Of a stretch of DNA of 6,821 nucleotides, positions 5,613 to 6,821 are shown one piece after another. Each line of letters begins with the position of its first letter. The first letter of the stretch is position 1. The translations under genes were made by a program, and so were the position numbers. Location of the stretch: the NCBI GenBank assembly GCA_009776495.1, contig WRNS01000035.1, forward strand, positions 1 through 6,821. The letters are read 5' to 3'. The DNA is from Methanobrevibacter sp. Lineage in GTDB: Archaea; Methanobacteriota; Methanobacteria; Methanobacteriales; Methanobacteriaceae. Below the pieces are notes generated by a model, which made no database searches, had not been told where the DNA came from, and saw only the letters and a program-made list of their open reading frames with translations.

Positions 5613-6821
5613 CTATTGGATTCGTTCTCCAATTTCACAATCATCAGGACTTAAAAGTGCTACACTATCTGAGGTAGCAAGAACCATTCCTTCAGATTTA
5701 ACTCCAAATAATTTAGCTGGTTTTAAGTTAACTAAAACAGCTACTTTCTTATTAATCAATTCTACAGGTGAGTATTTTTCAGCCAATCCAGCTACAACTT
5801 GGATTTCTCTTTCTTTAATATCAATCTTTAACTTAAGTAATTTTTTACTTCCTTCAATAGCTTCTGCTTCTAAAATATTACCTATCCTTATATCCACTTT
5901 TCCAAAATCATCAATAGTTATAATGTCGCTCATTGTGTCCTCTCCAGATTCTTTTTTTTCTTCTTCTTTAAGATTTTTATACAGTTTTTCTTTTTCCTCT
6001 AAGATAGTTTCATCTTCAATTTTTTTAAACAATGGTTTAGCTTTGTTTATAATATGGCCTGGTTCAAGTGGAACTTTACTATCTTCCCAATTAGAATCTA
6101 TAGCAATGTTGATAATATTTAAGATTTTTATAGCTGTTTTTGGAATATAAGGTTTTATGAGAATTGCGATAGTTTTTGAAAGTTCATTGCATAAGTATAA
6201 ACAATTAGCTGCTCTTTGGGGATTTTCTTTAACTGCTTTCCAAGGTTCCTGATCATTGAAATATTTGTTTCCTTCCTTAGCTATTTTAATTATTTCAACT
6301 AAACCTTCTCTAAACTTATATTTAGAAATTAAATCTCCAACCTTATCAGGCATATGTTGGATTTGAGCTTTAAATTTTTCATCATCACTATTTAAATTGT
6401 TATATTCTGGTACATAGCTATTAAAGAATTTTTTAGTAAAAGTAAATGTCCTATGTAAGAAATTTCCTAAAACATCAGCTAATTCATCGTTAACTCTTCT
6501 TCCAAAATCATCCCATGAAAAATCAGTGTCCTTATTAAGTGGTGCATTAACAGTTAGATAATATCTAAGTAAATCAGAGTCATAGCTATTTACAAAGTCT
6601 TCAACCCAAATAACCCAACCTTTACTTGTTGACATTTTCTTGCCTTCTAATGAAAGGTATTCTCCAGCTATTATGTTGGTGGGGAGTTTGCAACCATAAG
6701 CCTCAAGCAGTGATGGCCAAAATATTGCATGATGGTATATGATGTCTTTACCTATGAAGTGAATGACCTTATCATTCCAATAGTCTTCCCATTTCTTCCC
6801 AGTATGTTTAGACCACTGGGA
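5613..6821 (-). CDS. metG: Methionyl-tRNA synthetase, C-terminal 402 residues (5' end outside the window)
   Basis: Charges tRNA-Met with methionine in the cytoplasm. The frame is open to the window edge, so the N-terminal Rossmann part with the HIGH motif is missing here. In the visible fragment, residues 19-37 (VIHFIGKDIIYHHAIFWP) and 54-66 (EYLSLEGKKMSTS) are the second half of the catalytic domain; KMSTS is the KMSKS loop. Residues about 100-235 are the helical anticodon-binding domain, with NDQEPWKAVKENPQRAANCL at 189-208. A charged linker rich in Glu and Lys (about 265-295) leads to a Trbp111/EMAP-II-like OB-fold tRNA-binding domain (298-402; GKVDIRIGNI, QVVAGLAE, NLKPAKLFGVKSEGM). This fusion is one of the two known arrangements in archaeal and bacterial MetRS; in others the domain is separate. 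Stop is TAG. No clear T-tract terminator follows on the minus strand, so some readthrough toward the DUF530-like gene is possible. Confidence 0.96.
   Translation of the reverse strand, partial: SQWSKHTGKKWEDYWNDKVIHFIGKDIIYHHAIFWPSLLEAYGCKLPTNIIAGEYLSLEGKKMSTSKGWVIWVEDFVNSYDSDLLRYYLTVNAPLNKDTDFSWDDFGRRVNDELADVLGNFLHRTFTFTKKFFNSYVPEYNNLNSDDEKFKAQIQHMPDKVGDLISKYKFREGLVEIIKIAKEGNKYFNDQEPWKAVKENPQRAANCLYLCNELSKTIAILIKPYIPKTAIKILNIINIAIDSNWEDSKVPLEPGHIINKAKPLFKKIEDETILEEKEKLYKNLKEEEKKESGEDTMSDIITIDDFGKVDIRIGNILEAEAIEGSKKLLKLKIDIKEREIQVVAGLAEKYSPVELINKKVAVLVNLKPAKLFGVKSEGMVLATSDSVALLSPDDCEIGERIQ
5938..5945 (-). promoter_or_regulatory. Possible internal ribosome binding site within metG
   Basis: The minus strand reads GGAGAGGA, then CACA, then an in-frame ATG (5931-5933) at the exact boundary between the charged linker and the tRNA-binding domain. 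The 4-nt gap equals that of the other sites in this window. Translation from here would give a free 106-residue Trbp111-like protein. Confidence 0.4.

Noticed and set aside
5605..6150. Plus-strand open frame of 181 codons
   Set aside because: It is antisense to the metG anticodon-binding and tRNA-binding region; its serine-rich composition is what the complement of Glu/Lys-rich coding gives.
5613..6635. metG as a short 340-residue gene starting at the ATG of the KMSTS motif
   Set aside because: The frame continues open to the window edge with typical catalytic-domain sequence, so that Met is internal and the gene is merely cut by the window.

Overview
The window looks like chromosomal DNA of a methanogenic archaeon, most likely order Methanobacteriales and probably Methanobrevibacter or a close relative. 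The reasons are the very AT-rich DNA, archaeal TATA boxes, poly-T terminators without hairpins, GGTGA-type ribosome binding sites a fixed 4 nt before start codons, an archaeal methionyl-tRNA synthetase with a fused C-terminal tRNA-binding domain, a GPT/DPAGT-type sugar-phosphate transferase, and a secreted adhesin-like protein. The taxonomic call is inference from gene content, not from a search.

All five substantial genes lie on the minus strand, so transcription runs right to left. From the right: (1) metG, cut by the window edge, covering the end of the catalytic domain, the anticodon-binding domain and a Trbp111-like domain (5613-6821); (2) a 522-residue protein of unknown function with a four-cysteine zinc-ribbon-like knuckle and a C-terminal helix-turn-helix, probably DUF530 (3840-5408), with its own promoter; (3) a 333-bp gap carrying a 20-bp tandem array; (4) a small DNA-binding protein with a DUF1699-like N-terminal half and two C-terminal HTH units (2940-3506), apparently leaderless; (5) after a microsatellite spacer, a membrane UDP-HexNAc:polyprenyl-phosphate HexNAc-1-phosphate transferase (1855-2880); (6) a 424-bp gap with a palindrome, a symmetric TATA box and T-tracts; (7) a secreted protein with an Ig-like domain, a Gly-Ser/Thr linker and a C39-peptidase-like domain that seems to have lost its catalytic residues (180-1430), ending in a strong poly-T terminator. 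The first 114 bases may hold the tail of a plus-strand gene converging on it.

metG and the DUF530-like gene are informational. The HTH gene and the transferase are close enough to form an operon, which suggests, but does not show, a regulator linked to cell-surface glycan synthesis. The most unusual element is the array at 3597-3723: seven ATATAAA cores at exactly 20-bp intervals (TTTATAT on the minus strand, like an archaeal TATA box), just upstream of the two-HTH protein gene. Other points worth checking are a possible internal start in metG that would release a free Trbp111-like protein, the dead C39-like domain, and a strong excess of the palindrome TAGCTA across the window.
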